From Bradyrhizobium sp. BR 10289 (GTDB taxonomy: Bacteria > Pseudomonadota > Alphaproteobacteria > Rhizobiales > Xanthobacteraceae): a stretch of 64,000 bases of DNA. Position numbers and translations under genes: made by a program. Every line of letters begins with the position of its first letter. Position 1 is the first letter of the stretch. Under the pieces are notes generated by a model, which saw nothing but the letters and a program-made list of their open reading frames with translations, was not told where the DNA came from and ran no database searches. This document shows, one piece after another, positions 1 to 8,499 of this stretch. The stretch lies in NCBI RefSeq assembly GCF_019455385.1, contig NZ_JACOFR010000005.1:124001-188000 (forward strand), given 5' to 3'.

Positions 1-2
1 TC

Positions 3-113
3 GAAAGCGACGCCTTCCTGATCATTCTGCTCGAACTAGGTTTCCGCGGCGTCCACTATAGCGAAAACCTTGATGTGATCCTTGTCACCGACCTGCGGTG
101 TTCACCTAAATAA
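3..113 (+). CDS. C-terminal fragment of an unidentified protein (runs off the left edge)
   Basis: An open frame enters from the left edge and ends at TAA 111-113, giving 36 residues. The piece reads ESDAFLIILLELGFRGVHYS and onward, a plausible globular segment with an alternating hydrophobic pattern and no low-complexity sequence. The start codon lies outside the window, so length and family cannot be judged. I do not recognise it. It could be the tail of a small rhizobial hypothetical protein or a chance frame. Confidence 0.35.
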   Translation, partial: ESDAFLIILLELGFRGVHYSENLDVILVTDLRCSPK

Positions 114-259
114 AAACGCTCATAGAGATTCTCTTCAGCTTTCGGCGTCACCGCCGGAGAGGCAGCCCCGGCTAGAGCTTTGCGGGGATAGGCTGGAACC
201 GCTCGTAGCTAAATCGCTCCTTTAGCGCTTTAGCGGTCGGTCGCTCCATATATGCTGCG

Positions 260-547
260 TCAGTCCAAAAGAATTCGTTCACAGCCTTCCGCCTTGGCGA
301 GATCCATTGCTTCTACCGTAAAGTGCTGACCTGCGAGCAACATCGGACCGCGCGGAGTGGGTATTCCTCCTAGCGCATGAAAAACTACGCGCCCGGTGAC
401 AACGCCATCGGGGAATTTGAGGACGAACGCATATCTCGCCACATTAGGATTTGCAGCGTATTGCTTGCCAAGCTTCTGACCAAGTACCTTCCTCATCGAA
501 GTAACATCGGCCGGAACATCGCGCATGATAGCTGGTTTGAGGCCCAT
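260..547 (-). CDS. Hypothetical protein, 95 aa
   Basis: This 95-residue frame reads leftward from ATG at 547. It begins MGLKPAIMRDVP and carries a mixed alpha/beta pattern with the segment FPDGVVTGRVVFHALGGIPT. The composition looks like real protein: few Cys or Trp, and an acidic/basic balance. It has no signal peptide or membrane segment. I do not recognise the family. No obvious operon partner exists; the next gene on this strand is at 700-930. The opposite frame at 377-568 overlaps it and looks like a shadow. Confidence 0.5.
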   Translation of the reverse strand: MGLKPAIMRDVPADVTSMRKVLGQKLGKQYAANPNVARYAFVLKFPDGVVTGRVVFHALGGIPTPRGPMLLAGQHFTVEAMDLAKAEGCERILLD

Positions 548-699
548 CTGCGTGTTGCTCTATTTTAATGCCACCTTGCCGAGACGTCGATGAGCCTAAG
601 TCAGCTGCTAGCCCCGTGGCTGACCGCCGAGCTTGGCTGGCAGCGTCCGCTTCCGAGGGTTGAGCGGCCTCGTGGAGCTGCCGCGGGGCGCCTTTCACC

Positions 700-930
700 C
701 TAAGCCGATCTTCTTTGAACGCACTTCTCAGAACAATTCAAGCAGCGGGACGTGCCCTCAATCAAACCGCCGTGCTCGCTGCAAAGCTTGGCCGCTTCCC
801 CAGCCAGCAAATGCAACTTCATGGCGAAGTCGATGAACTGGGACTGCTTGAATGGATGGCCGGCTATTCTCCTGGCATTGGCCTCGGCGTCGTTTGCAAG
901 CGTGCGCAACCTATCAATTGCTTCAATCAT
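700..930 (-). CDS. Small conserved hypothetical protein, copy A of a duplicated family
   Basis: A 76-aa protein starting at the ATG at 930, with the core MIEAIDRLRTLANDAEANAR and then QFIDFAMKLHLLAGEAAKL. Nearly the same core occurs in the gene at 3214-3390 on the other strand, so the two are paralogues. That conservation supports the frame and the internal start. An upstream ATG at 990 is possible, but homology begins at 930. The sequence suggests two helices, with no membrane segment or catalytic motif. This copy has a longer, Cys-containing tail that copy B lacks. Function unknown. Confidence 0.6.
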   Translation of the reverse strand: MIEAIDRLRTLANDAEANARRIAGHPFKQSQFIDFAMKLHLLAGEAAKLCSEHGGLIEGTSRCLNCSEKCVQRRSA

Positions 931-990
931 TTGGGCAGTCCTAAAAATGTGCTCGTGAAACGCAAAATCAGGACAATTCAACATCGACAC

Positions 991-1310
991 GGGGAAATGC
1001 GGAACCGGAGTTTCAGGTTAACAGTCGGTTCTCGTTAATTCAAATCATTGGCCACGCCAGTCTCCCTTGCGGGAGCGAGCGCTCGCCTGAGAGGTGTAAG
1101 GCGAGTGAACGTCGGCTATTGGAAAGGATTGCTGGGGCCGCGCTGGCTGAATTTGTAAAGAACATCCCCTCGTGCATTATTGACCGCGACCTTGTTACTT
1201 ATAGCGAGTGCGGGTGCTGTTAGCCTTTTTTTAAGAATGAGGTTGGCACGCGCAGGGATGGCTCTCTAAGTTGATGAAATTTCATCCATCAGCCCCGGGG
1301 ATTAATACAA
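991..1310. other. Intergenic stretch, no gene seen
   Basis: Short open frames here lack a convincing ribosome site or protein-like composition. A perfect 12-bp palindrome GCGAGCGCTCGC lies near 1075. Nothing else stands out. Confidence 0.4.
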
Positions 1311-1520
1311 GTGAACTTCGAATTGCAAACGGTATCCATTGATCTTCTGAAAAAGGTGGCCAACGTCACAATTAGGGCGCCGGGCAGCGGCCCTATCCAC
1401 GACGACACATTGGTCATTATCCAGTTTCCTTTTACGCCGTTTGTTGAGCAGGGAGCGGAAAAAGAGCGCGCTGTCGCTGGGGCGAAAGAAGTGCTTGAGA
1501 AGATTCTGGCGCAGATCTGA
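1311..1520 (+). CDS. Small hypothetical protein, 69 aa
   Basis: Starts at GTG 1311, with a GGGG run about ten bases upstream as a weak ribosome site. The 69 residues read as a strand-rich N-terminal part (NFELQTVSIDLLKKVANVTI) followed by an amphipathic helix rich in Glu, Ala and Lys near the C-terminus. There are no membrane segments. It resembles the many short cytoplasmic hypotheticals of Bradyrhizobium, but I cannot name a family. It stands alone, with a strong inverted repeat about 230 bases downstream. Confidence 0.5.
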   Translation: MNFELQTVSIDLLKKVANVTIRAPGSGPIHDDTLVIIQFPFTPFVEQGAEKERAVAGAKEVLEKILAQI

Positions 1521-2311
1521 GCGCATCAGCGCCCGCGCGCGTACCGCTTCGCAGCGCTAGCGTACTTTTTGGGCGGCCAGGGATAGGCGGAGAAGAGCAA
1601 CGAATATCGCCATCAAGTTCGCTGCTGTAGGCCAATGCGCAGGCTCATATTGAGAGGCGCCTTCGGCACCTTCTGCACAGATCGTTAACGTCTGCCGCGT
1701 TCAATAGTCCCCACCGGGAGAATGCACTCTTCCGGCAGGTGAACGACGGCCTCACGCAATGGGCACAACGCGTGAGGCCGTTCGCTTGTCGGCAGGGAGG
1801 CGCTGCCTTTGCGCGGATCAGCCGAGCCGGATCAGTCCAGCCTGCAGAAGAAGTAAGACGGTCGCGAGGCCGCAACCACACTGTGCCTGGCATGGTTAAT
1901 TTCGAGTTGACCGCCTCAAAACCATTTCAGCCCTCGTGGTATTTCCGCAGATGGCCAGCTCGAAAACGGTGGATGTCGCGATCGACGCGGCCGGCGGGAA
2001 CGATTGAGGGTTACGCCATACGCAGATACTCCACTCACCGGTTTGAACTGTGTCCGGCCAGTCGGCAATGCGAGTCGTCCGATGTTCGAAAGGAAAGGCG
2101 GCCCCGGCTCCTTCAGGTCTGGGAGGTTAGGGGACTTTCGCTGCTCCGATTGTGCTTGCCACAACGCCGGCCGATGCGAGCAAGGTTAGCTGGGCGCCTG
2201 AAGAGCCGGACGACTTGCTCGATTATCCCTGACCTACGCTGACGGAATCCACATCAAGGTTCTGAAGCGGTCCGAAAGCCCGCTTGTTGCCGCCGTACCT
2301 AAGGGGCGTGA
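1521..2311. other. Long stretch without a convincing gene
   Basis: Open frames exist, including one of 167 codons from 1739, but they are Arg/Ser/Pro-rich out-of-frame translations of GC-rich DNA without ribosome sites. The only clear structure is the inverted repeat at 1746-1781. The stretch may hold decayed genes. Confidence 0.4.
1746..1781. repeat. Perfect 12-bp inverted repeat (hairpin)
   Basis: The arms ACGGCCTCACGC (1746-1757) and GCGTGAGGCCGT (1770-1781) pair perfectly around a 12-base loop. There is no T-run on either side, so it is not a textbook Rho-independent terminator. It could be a REP-like element or a protein-binding palindrome. Confidence 0.6.
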
Positions 2312-2902
2312 CTATCGTCCTCGTTTCCCAAATGATGCGGGTCTGGATGTGGGTTGCTGGCCAACTTGCTTTTGTTGATTGGCCAGAAGCTCGGCGATCA
2401 GGTTGTCGGCGTTGGAAAATGCTGGCACGGTTGGATCCGGTTCGGAAAGCTTTGCGAATTTGTCTGACGATCGTTGGTTTGCGAAAGCAAGGATGATAAC
2501 CGCGATGGCGCCACTAAAGAGAAGCACCCAACCCCAGCCAAAACCTACGGAGTTCGCCAATACTTTGGCTATGCTCCCGAAAGGGTTGCCCTTCATCGAT
2601 TGATCCAGCTTTGCTCTGGTGTCTGCGAGAAGGGCAGCGATCTTAACCAGAGTCATGAGCATCCAGATCAGGGCCGCTCCAGCAACAACTCCTGTTGCTC
2701 GCCGATATCCTGTCAGAATCAACGCAACAATTCCCATCGCGCTGATGACAATGAAAATCCCATCGCCGTTGCCACTCATGACGTAGCTGAGCGAGCCAAC
2801 TACCGGGAGAGTGACTATTGGACAGAATGCCCCGGCTGCCATTACGAGGGCGGCCAGAATGACCGCGGAATCCAGTGGCGTCAGTTTCTCAAAATCAGTC
2901 AT
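2312..2902 (-). CDS. Membrane protein with four predicted transmembrane segments
   Basis: The 196-aa frame starts at ATG 2902. Hydrophobic segments lie at about residues 14-33 (AVILAALVMAAGAFCPIVTL), 50-65, 68-92 and 122-142 (WGWVLLFSGAIAVIILAFA). A polar cytoplasmic tail follows, ending in a Gln/Ser/Arg-rich stretch. The loop between segments 3 and 4 contains ADTRAKLDQSMKGNPFGSIA. It is probably an inner-membrane protein. No transporter signature or catalytic motif is visible, and I do not recognise a named family. It is monocistronic by position. Confidence 0.75.
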   Translation of the reverse strand: MTDFEKLTPLDSAVILAALVMAAGAFCPIVTLPVVGSLSYVMSGNGDGIFIVISAMGIVALILTGYRRATGVVAGAALIWMLMTLVKIAALLADTRAKLDQSMKGNPFGSIAKVLANSVGFGWGWVLLFSGAIAVIILAFANQRSSDKFAKLSEPDPTVPAFSNADNLIAELLANQQKQVGQQPTSRPASFGKRGR

Positions 2903-3213
2903 TGATCGGCCTCCGCGACTACTATTTTGGTCACGAAGAGCTTACCGCGGGCTTTCAAAGCTAGATTGCTGAGTACCTAACGATTCGCTCACACGTTGAT
3001 TCAACGGGGCGCCGGAGCAGCGGTGGAACTTGAGATCTGCTACCGTTGATGGCCCAGGCGGTACACCGATCCTCCCAAGGCACTCACGGGTGATGGCTAA
3101 TGAAACCGCCTGTTTACCTGAAATGGCGGTTCCGCATTTCTCCGGAATTGTGTCGATATTGAATTGCATTGACGGTGCGCCAAACGAGCACGTTTTATTT
3201 AGGGCCGCCGCAA

Positions 3214-3390
3214 ATGATTGAAACAATTGATAGGCTGCGCAAGCTTGCGAACGATGCCGAGGCCGATGCTCGGAAAATAGTAGATCCGGTCGCGCAGTCC
3301 GAGTTCATCGACTTCGCGATGAAGTTGCGTTGGCTGGCCGGAGAAGCAGCAAAGATCTACGGCGTCGGTGCGCGCGGAGTCAGGGGTTAG
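3214..3390 (+). CDS. Small conserved hypothetical protein, copy B of a duplicated family
   Basis: A 58-aa protein from ATG 3214, with the core MIETIDRLRKLANDAEADAR and then SEFIDFAMKLRWLAGEAAKI. It is closely related to the protein at 700-930 on the opposite strand. An upstream start at 3169 would add 15 residues with no counterpart in copy A, so I prefer 3214. It is predicted to be helical and cytoplasmic. Its 3' end overlaps the convergent gene at 3380-3613 by 11 bases. Function unknown. Confidence 0.6.
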   Translation: MIETIDRLRKLANDAEADARKIVDPVAQSEFIDFAMKLRWLAGEAAKIYGVGARGVRG

Positions 3391-3613
3391 GTCCCTGGGT
3401 TGAACCGCCACGCTTTGACAGTAACCGGGATTTTCTCGAGATCATTTTTCTCAAGTCTAAGCGCTCCTGCTCAAGACTCTTTCTCTGCCCATCCATGTCG
3501 TGCCCACCATGTTCGAGGACATCGATCAAGATCGCCTGATTGTTCAAATAAACTTTCTTTTCAGCGATCTGACGCGCGAGAGTTGCAATTTCGTCGTTGC
3601 TATCTTTCGACAT
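3380..3613 (-). CDS. Small coiled-coil protein
   Basis: I place the start at ATG 3613, preceded by AAGAGA as a modest ribosome site, rather than at the upstream start at 3664. The 77-aa product begins MSKDSNDEIATLARQIAEKK and has a heptad-like Lys/Glu/Arg/Leu helix through QRKSLEQERLDLRKMISRKS, so a short dimeric coiled coil is likely. The tail is basic. It converges with and slightly overlaps the gene at 3214-3390. No enzyme motif is visible. Confidence 0.6.
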   Translation of the reverse strand: MSKDSNDEIATLARQIAEKKVYLNNQAILIDVLEHGGHDMDGQRKSLEQERLDLRKMISRKSRLLSKRGGSTQGPNP

Positions 3614-3936
3614 GATGGAATCTCTTAACCGTATGATTAGCGGTAAAGATTTCAGCCTATACAATCATGCTTGCAAACTGGTTACCCCGCTGGGAGCGCC
3701 CTTATCTTCCACTCCCTCAGGAGGAATGCCCTAGGGCCAAAGAATTGGATCAAAGTGTATCCCACGCTTCAACATCTCGGTGCGGGGGAGTTCGGCGCGT
3801 TGCTTGGCAGCGTCACCCAATAATCGGTAGGTCAGATCTGTCTGCCGACCGGCATCCACCCGCGGGCGGATACTTTCGTAAAGCATTCGAACAGATCTTC
3901 GCTCAGGCTGCAGAGTGTCTGCGCCCGATAAGTCGA

Positions 3937-4164
3937 TTAGCCCAGCGCCTCCTTCACAACCCGATAACGCGCAATCTCCATCCCCACACTATCCAGAACC
4001 AACACGACGGTGTGGGCACTGTGGTCGAATTCCGGATCGCTGGCGATGTCGCGCGCGACACGAGCGCCGTACTGCCGCGCAAGGTCGGGCGAGCCGAACA
4101 TCTCGCCCGTATCGTCCGGCTGTAACTGCCCATTGTGGAAAATCGGAAAATGGTACCGCTGCAC
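3937..4164 (-). CDS. DUF6894 family protein
   Basis: The 75-aa product starts at GTG 4164, six bases after a strong AGGAGG ribosome site. It begins MQRYHFPIFHNGQLQPDDTG, then continues with a segment of the type DLARQYGARVARDIASD and a strand VVLVLDSVGMEIARYRV. This order (aromatic strand, DDxG, Ala-rich helix, VxDxxG) is the pattern of the small DUF6894 proteins that are very numerous in Bradyrhizobium. Their role is unknown. It appears monocistronic. Confidence 0.75.
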   Translation of the reverse strand: MQRYHFPIFHNGQLQPDDTGEMFGSPDLARQYGARVARDIASDPEFDHSAHTVVLVLDSVGMEIARYRVVKEALG

Positions 4165-4467
4165 ACATAGCCTCCTGTTAGGCTCTCATGCGTCATTCTG
4201 GGCTCTAGACGAAACCGTCAGAAAAGACAGGGGGACCCGCCACCCCCGTATTCCGTAAATCCAAGTCTCAAAGTTGCGAGGCACTGCGGCTTGCGCTCTC
4301 GCTGCGGTTGCGGAATTATCTCCGCTGGCAAAACCGGTCCGACCTTCGAGGGTGTGGCCAGCCGGCAGCAAAAAATCGGATCAAGTGGGTTCGCTTCCGG
4401 ATGCACTGCTAAAGTCCAGGGCCTGTAGCTCAACATTTAGGCTATCGCCGAGGCGTAAGGGAAAAGC
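4165..4467. other. Intergenic stretch, nothing recognised
   Basis: About 300 bases between two small genes on opposite strands. It must contain the promoters of both. I see no repeat or RNA-like fold that I would defend. Confidence 0.35.
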
Positions 4468-4695
4468 ATGGTAAAGAAGCGCGTGGAAGGCAACGTTCTA
4501 TCGTGGTTGGTTGTGGAGGCATTGCAGGACGTCGGTTCGAATTCAAGAATATCTGTCGCAGTTGTCCCTGAAGAACGAACCAATTGGCGGATTGTTATCG
4601 CGGGGCACTCGCGGCGGTTTCTTACGAAGGATTTGAAGAAGCGGCTCGCTAAGATAGAGCGGGATCTTCAGTCTGAATATGAGTTGTCAGTCTAG
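4468..4695 (+). CDS. Small hypothetical protein, 75 aa
   Basis: Starts at ATG 4468 after an AGGGAAAAGC purine run. The product reads as an N-terminal helix (VEGNVLSWLVVEALQDVG), a beta hairpin around ISVAVVPEERTNWRIVIAG and a C-terminal Lys/Arg/Glu helix. The alternation is convincing for a folded small protein. No known motif is visible, and I cannot name the family. The downstream gene at 4786-5193 converges on it. Confidence 0.55.
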   Translation: MVKKRVEGNVLSWLVVEALQDVGSNSRISVAVVPEERTNWRIVIAGHSRRFLTKDLKKRLAKIERDLQSEYELSV

Positions 4696-4785
4696 GTGAG
4701 AGCCGACCGCTCACGACGGTCTGGTTGCTGATTCAGGTCCGGCAAGGCCCGCAAAGCGAAGTTGGCAGCAGATTGCAAAGGTCTA

Positions 4786-5193
4786 CTACTTGCTTCGCCT
4801 GTTCTTTTGTTGCGCCGGTGAGGTTGGCGGGTTCGCCTCAGCCTTCGAAGACGCGAGCGCATCAACTCGTCCGCTAATCGAGCCCAGCTGATCCGCAAGG
4901 AGCTTCCTCTCTCCTTGTTCGGCGGCGAACCTGCGTTCAAGATCGGTCACCTGCTCACTCAACTTTTGCTGGGTGCCTCGCACTTCATCCGTAGTTTTCT
5001 GAAGCGCAGCGATCGCCTGTCGAATGGCATCGAGGTTTGGCTCCTGCCGAGAAGCGTTTTGAGTCGCCTGCAATGCCTCAATCCTTTGATTCGTCCAGAA
5101 AATGCCACCGGCTGCCGCGACTGCGACAAAAGCAACGAGCACCCACGGAAAGATCGATCTGCGCGGCCTACTCGTGTGGAGATCTTCGTTCAT
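4786..5193 (-). CDS. Membrane-anchored coiled-coil protein
   Basis: I prefer the ATG at 5193 (MNEDLHTSRPRRSIFPW) over the upstream start at 5229. The 135-aa product has a basic N-terminus, one transmembrane helix at about residues 14-33 (PWVLVAFVAVAAAGGIFW) and then a long Gln/Glu/Leu-rich coiled coil to about residue 115. A Lys/Arg tail follows. This is a single-pass protein with a helical periplasmic domain. It lies immediately downstream of 5230-5478 on the same strand and may be cotranscribed with that gene and the beta-barrel gene at 5561-6565. Confidence 0.65.
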   Translation of the reverse strand: MNEDLHTSRPRRSIFPWVLVAFVAVAAAGGIFWTNQRIEALQATQNASRQEPNLDAIRQAIAALQKTTDEVRGTQQKLSEQVTDLERRFAAEQGERKLLADQLGSISGRVDALASSKAEANPPTSPAQQKNRRSK

Positions 5194-5229
5194 GCTCAAG
5201 CGCCTTCGTTCGGTTGAGATGCATATCAC

Positions 5230-5478
5230 TTAGTTCTGCGTAGCCAACGCCTTCTGTCGATCACGCAGCGCTGTCAATTCCTTGAGCATCTTCGCTTGCT
5301 CCTCGGGAGACATTGGGGACGGCCTACGCGGAATATCCTCAACGTCCATATAGGCCCCCTTCGATTTCGGCTGCCCGACCCGGCCCTTGGTTGCGTTACC
5401 CCAAGCAGGAACCGTTGCAATAGTGCATGTCATAAAGGCCGCGGCGATCACGATCGAGCTACGATTGAACCAAGGCAT
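5230..5478 (-). CDS. Small exported protein
   Basis: From ATG 5478 the 82-aa product begins MPWFNRSSIVIAAAFMTCTI and ends its signal peptide near VPAWG. The mature part is short, with a Pro-rich stretch (DVEDIPRRPSPMSPEEQ) and an amphipathic C-terminal helix. It is probably periplasmic. It sits between the beta-barrel gene upstream (5561-6565) and the membrane coiled-coil gene downstream, all on the minus strand with short gaps, so an envelope operon is likely. No family recognised. Confidence 0.6.
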   Translation of the reverse strand: MPWFNRSSIVIAAAFMTCTIATVPAWGNATKGRVGQPKSKGAYMDVEDIPRRPSPMSPEEQAKMLKELTALRDRQKALATQN

Positions 5479-5560
5479 AACTGGTTCTTTTTCAGCTCTT
5501 TTTGGCAAGCTCGTGGCGTTCCTGGCGGAACTGAGAGCTCGCACCGCTTAAAAGCGCTCA

Positions 5561-6565
5561 TTAGAAGCGATAGCCAGCGACCAAGTTCACCGAGGGCGTG
5601 TAGTAAAACGTCCACCCTGTGCCGGGCGTCGCATGCCCAATCAATTCTGCTTCGGCCCGCAGAAACAGCGCATTGAAATTGCGTTCGATGCCTCCGCCGA
5701 GCAGCGCAGCGGGTGCATAACCGTTCAGAAGTTCAAAGCGGGTGATGACGCCATTTGACTGCGAGCCACAAGCGACGGCATAGTAACCAACATAATCTCC
5801 GGATAAGCGCTGTCCCTTAATGGTCGGATTGTTGCAATAAACTGACTTTGAATCGTCGGACAGCGAATACGATTCCGTCTTTTCAACCCCAATGCCCGCT
5901 TTCGCATACAAGAGCCACTCGCTGAGAGCGTAGCCTGCGCGAACCGAGACGTCCGCTGCAAACGGTCTGCGATAAACTGCGGTGTTCGACAGAGCTGAGC
6001 TGAGAGTCACGCGGTCGGTCGAAATCATCTGCCTGTCTGGAGAACAAGGCGAGCACGACCCGATCCATATAGGCAAGATATTCGAATACGCAGGCCACAG
6101 CACCGTGTCAGAGGCTTTGGCGAAGCTGTAGCGGCCCCGTGCTTCGAGCCCCAGCAGCAGGTTCCGTTCCACTACATTGTATCCGGCGAGAAACCCCACT
6201 GATGGCCCCTGCACAGCGCCGCCCGGAGCATTTGGCGTCGCTGCCCCTGCACAGGGGACGTAGCCAATGATTGGGTTCGGCAGTGCGGATTCTGACGCGA
6301 TGTCGTATCCGCCCACAACTCCCACATACGCTCCCGAGAAACGCGATCGGGATGGTACGGCGGCGGCTTGCTTTTCTACCAAGCCCGGCCCGGCAGTAAA
6401 TGCTGGCTTCCTATGTTCGATTCGAGCGGCAGCATCGTAACAAGCCAGTCGCTCCTTTGGCGCCTTTAGCTGCGCACAGAATCTTAAATCCTCGGAAATC
6501 TCAGCCCATGCCGGTATCGCAGCAATTGCTGCGACGGTTGCAATCAAAGTCGCCCAGATCCTCAA
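5561..6565 (-). CDS. Outer-membrane beta-barrel protein
   Basis: The 334-aa product begins with a signal peptide (MRIWATLIATVAAIAAIPAWA). A short Cys-containing segment FCAQLKAPKERLACYDAAA follows, then a glycine- and aromatic-rich beta pattern (FSGAYVGVVGGYDI, SVGFLAGYNVV, GLEARGRYSF, VRAGYALSEWLLYAKAGIG). The last residue is Phe within LVAGYRF, the usual outer-membrane assembly signal. This matches the Omp25/OmpA-like small porin group of rhizobia. The start appears to be TTG at 6565, which is unusual, but the signal peptide begins right there. Likely first gene of the three-gene minus-strand envelope set. Confidence 0.8.
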   Translation of the reverse strand: MRIWATLIATVAAIAAIPAWAEISEDLRFCAQLKAPKERLACYDAAARIEHRKPAFTAGPGLVEKQAAAVPSRSRFSGAYVGVVGGYDIASESALPNPIIGYVPCAGAATPNAPGGAVQGPSVGFLAGYNVVERNLLLGLEARGRYSFAKASDTVLWPAYSNILPIWIGSCSPCSPDRQMISTDRVTLSSALSNTAVYRRPFAADVSVRAGYALSEWLLYAKAGIGVEKTESYSLSDDSKSVYCNNPTIKGQRLSGDYVGYYAVACGSQSNGVITRFELLNGYAPAALLGGGIERNFNALFLRAEAELIGHATPGTGWTFYYTPSVNLVAGYRF

Positions 6566-6858
6566 AGCCGCCCCCTACGACGTTTAGGGGAACTCGATCA
6601 CAACTTGGGCGAGAGAGCAAGGTGTCAGCGCGGCCGAGCTTGCGGTGTTCGCAACTTCGTATCGTATCATCTTTGGGCGCCTTGTTGATTCCGTATAGCG
6701 CCGCCTCGTACTGCTTGCTGCGTGCGAACAGGGATTGTACTTCGTGCGCAAAGCATCAGGCTGCGCACCGTCCCCAAGAGACGATCGATGGTTCGATCGA
6801 TCTGCGAAGTATCTGCTGAGATAGATGTTAGAAGCTGGTCGGTATCGTAGAATACCCA

Positions 6859-7125
6859 ATGGCAAATTGCGCGCGCAAGGTGGCGTGCTATGTGCTAAAC
6901 GGCGGCCCGAAACATGATGGAGTCGCGAGCTTGGCAAAGAAGACAAAGAAAAAGGTGAAAACGTCTTTTCGACGCGAATGGACGAAGGACGACTTGAAGA
7001 TCCTTAAGTCAATGGCAAAACAGAAGGCTGGCGTTACGAAAATTTCTAAGGCGTTGAAGCGTAGCGCTGCCGCCACAAGGATGAAGGCGTCTCAATTGGG
7101 TGTTTCGCTGGATGCGCGCGGCTAG
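6859..7125 (+). CDS. Small basic protein, possible DNA-binding helical protein
   Basis: The 88-aa frame starts at ATG 6859. A second candidate start, TTG at 6931, has a GGAG ribosome site eight bases upstream and would give a 64-aa protein starting MAKKTKKKVK. The core FRREWTKDDLKILKSMAKQK and then KISKALKRSAAATRMKASQLG resembles short SANT/Myb-like or homeodomain-like helical proteins that are common in Bradyrhizobium. The strongly basic charge suggests nucleic-acid binding, which is inference. Single gene. Confidence 0.6.
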   Translation: MANCARKVACYVLNGGPKHDGVASLAKKTKKKVKTSFRREWTKDDLKILKSMAKQKAGVTKISKALKRSAAATRMKASQLGVSLDARG

Positions 7126-7293
7126 GCGCCTGCCGCGAAGTCGGGGGATTGACATGTGTTTACCCTTGCCTCGCCCCGACTCAGGCGTGCTCTTGCGCGA
7201 GCGCAATCCTGCGCGACGTGGAGGCGCGTTGACAGAAAGTCGTGTTTTGCTGGAAATGGGGACTTTACGGTTTCATGAATTGGAGAAAATCGC

Positions 7294-7500
7294 GTGGCGA
7301 TGGGGACGGTTAAGTGGTTCAACCCGACGAAGGGGTTTGGCTTCATACAGCCGGACGATGGAGGCAAAGACGTTTTCGTACACATAAGCGCAGTGCAAAA
7401 GGCGGGTTACCGCGACTTGATCGAAGGCGCACGCGTTAGTTACGAACTAAGGGCAGGCCGATCAGGCAAAATGTCAGCTGAGGACTTGCGGATCGGCTGA
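7294..7500 (+). CDS. Cold-shock protein (CspA family)
   Basis: The 68-aa product is a single cold-shock domain. It has the RNA-binding motifs RNP1 (KGFGFI, residues 13-18) and RNP2 (VFVHI, about residues 27-31), and the typical opening [18 protein letters not shown]. It binds single-stranded RNA or DNA and acts as an RNA chaperone. The start is GTG 7294 with GGAG eight bases upstream; ATG 7300 is the alternative. Length and motif spacing are normal for bacterial Csps. The A/T-rich stretch upstream could hold a long leader, as csp genes often have, but I see no defined fold. Confidence 0.92.
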   Translation: MAMGTVKWFNPTKGFGFIQPDDGGKDVFVHISAVQKAGYRDLIEGARVSYELRAGRSGKMSAEDLRIG

Positions 7501-7581
7501 GATCGCAGTTTACCGCTCGACACGCACCACGGACAACGGATCGACTTGGTGGGCCCGGGCCGCTGTCCCTATTCCGGCGGC

Positions 7582-7788
7582 TCAGAGCCCTCGCGAAAGC
7601 AGCATATCTATCTGCTCGCGGCACGCTGCAATGGCCTTCTCCTGATGCCCTGCAATAGAATCCACGAAAGTCAGTCCGCCGTCTTTGATCGGAAATATCG
7701 TCCAGCGCCAAAGGTCGTCGCCGATCATCTCGACTTTGAACTTTATCCCACGATATCCGTAAGTTGCTATGATGCAATCGTGATGCAT
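7582..7788 (-). CDS. Small hypothetical protein
   Basis: From ATG 7788 the product is 68 aa, beginning MHHDCIIATYGYRGIKFKVE. It has a strand-rich centre (GDDLWRWTIFPIKDGGL) and a C-terminal helix with CREQIDMLL. The pattern resembles the small proteins of unknown function found in many copies in Bradyrhizobium. No strong ribosome site is visible. It converges with the csp gene on the other strand. Confidence 0.5.
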   Translation of the reverse strand: MHHDCIIATYGYRGIKFKVEMIGDDLWRWTIFPIKDGGLTFVDSIAGHQEKAIAACREQIDMLLSRGL

Positions 7789-7800
7789 TGATCGGGCCAA

Positions 7801-8499
7801 TTAAGGTGTTCAAGCACGGCGGTCGCGAAGGACCTTAATACCAAGAGATAGTGGTCCGGCTAACTATCGCTGCGAGACTCGGCGCAATTCAAAAATAAAG
7901 CCGCCGGTGAGACGGGCCGCGGCTTTGAGCCAGCAGGATCTGCCCGTTGAGCGTCGGGCGCTGGCGTTGTTATGTCTTCGCTAGCGCTCAGAGGTTCAAT
8001 GTAGACAAACCCTCTCATCCATAAACCCCCGCCAGAAAGCGGATGGCGAAATAGGCGCCTGCTGCGACGATCGCCGTCATGCTGATTGCGAGGAGGACCC
8101 GCTACGTTTCGTCCATGGTGTCTCGCAGATAAAACCAGCTCCCTTAATTTAGGTAACCGCAGGGTCGAGCGGAACCGAACAATTGCTCCACAACCGATCA
8201 TGTGGGCGGCGCGCCAGGCCAATATACGAGAGGTCGTGCTGACGGGCCAATATTCAGCCTTAAGGGCCTTCCTGTTGCTGAATGCTTTTTAAGCCCCAGT
8301 ACAAGCCAGCCAGCGTCCCCAAGCCCACCACAACCTACGCAAAGGCGTGCGATGGCGATACGCTCAGCCGGAACAGAAGCAGATCTCGCGTGTCAGAAAC
8401 GTGCCGCTATCGACGCATTCTGGCGCATGTTTCTGCGTTTGTGCTCACCGAGCGCTAACCGCCTGCTCTTCCCAAAAGCCTATAAAACAAGGGGAAAGC
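7801..8499. other. Gene-poor stretch with one broken small gene
   Basis: Apart from the interrupted frame at 8015-8116 I see no credible gene. The segment ends at the tRNA-Thr remnant, so it is the chromosomal or older-island side of the proposed integration boundary. Confidence 0.4.
8015..8116 (-). pseudogene. Small membrane protein interrupted by an amber codon
   Basis: Read leftward from ATG 8116, the frame gives MDET, a TAG, then RVLLAISMTAIVAAGAYFAI, RFLAGVYG and TGA. Apart from the TAG the frame is a clean single-pass membrane peptide of about 33 residues. Either codon 5 has mutated, or translation starts at the internal ATG and gives a 21-residue peptide. It is short enough to be chance, so confidence is low. 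Confidence 0.3.

Noticed and set aside
1739..2242. A 167-codon open frame on the plus strand
   Set aside because: It is Arg/Ser/Pro-rich with no ribosome site and no motif, as expected for a chance frame in GC-rich DNA.
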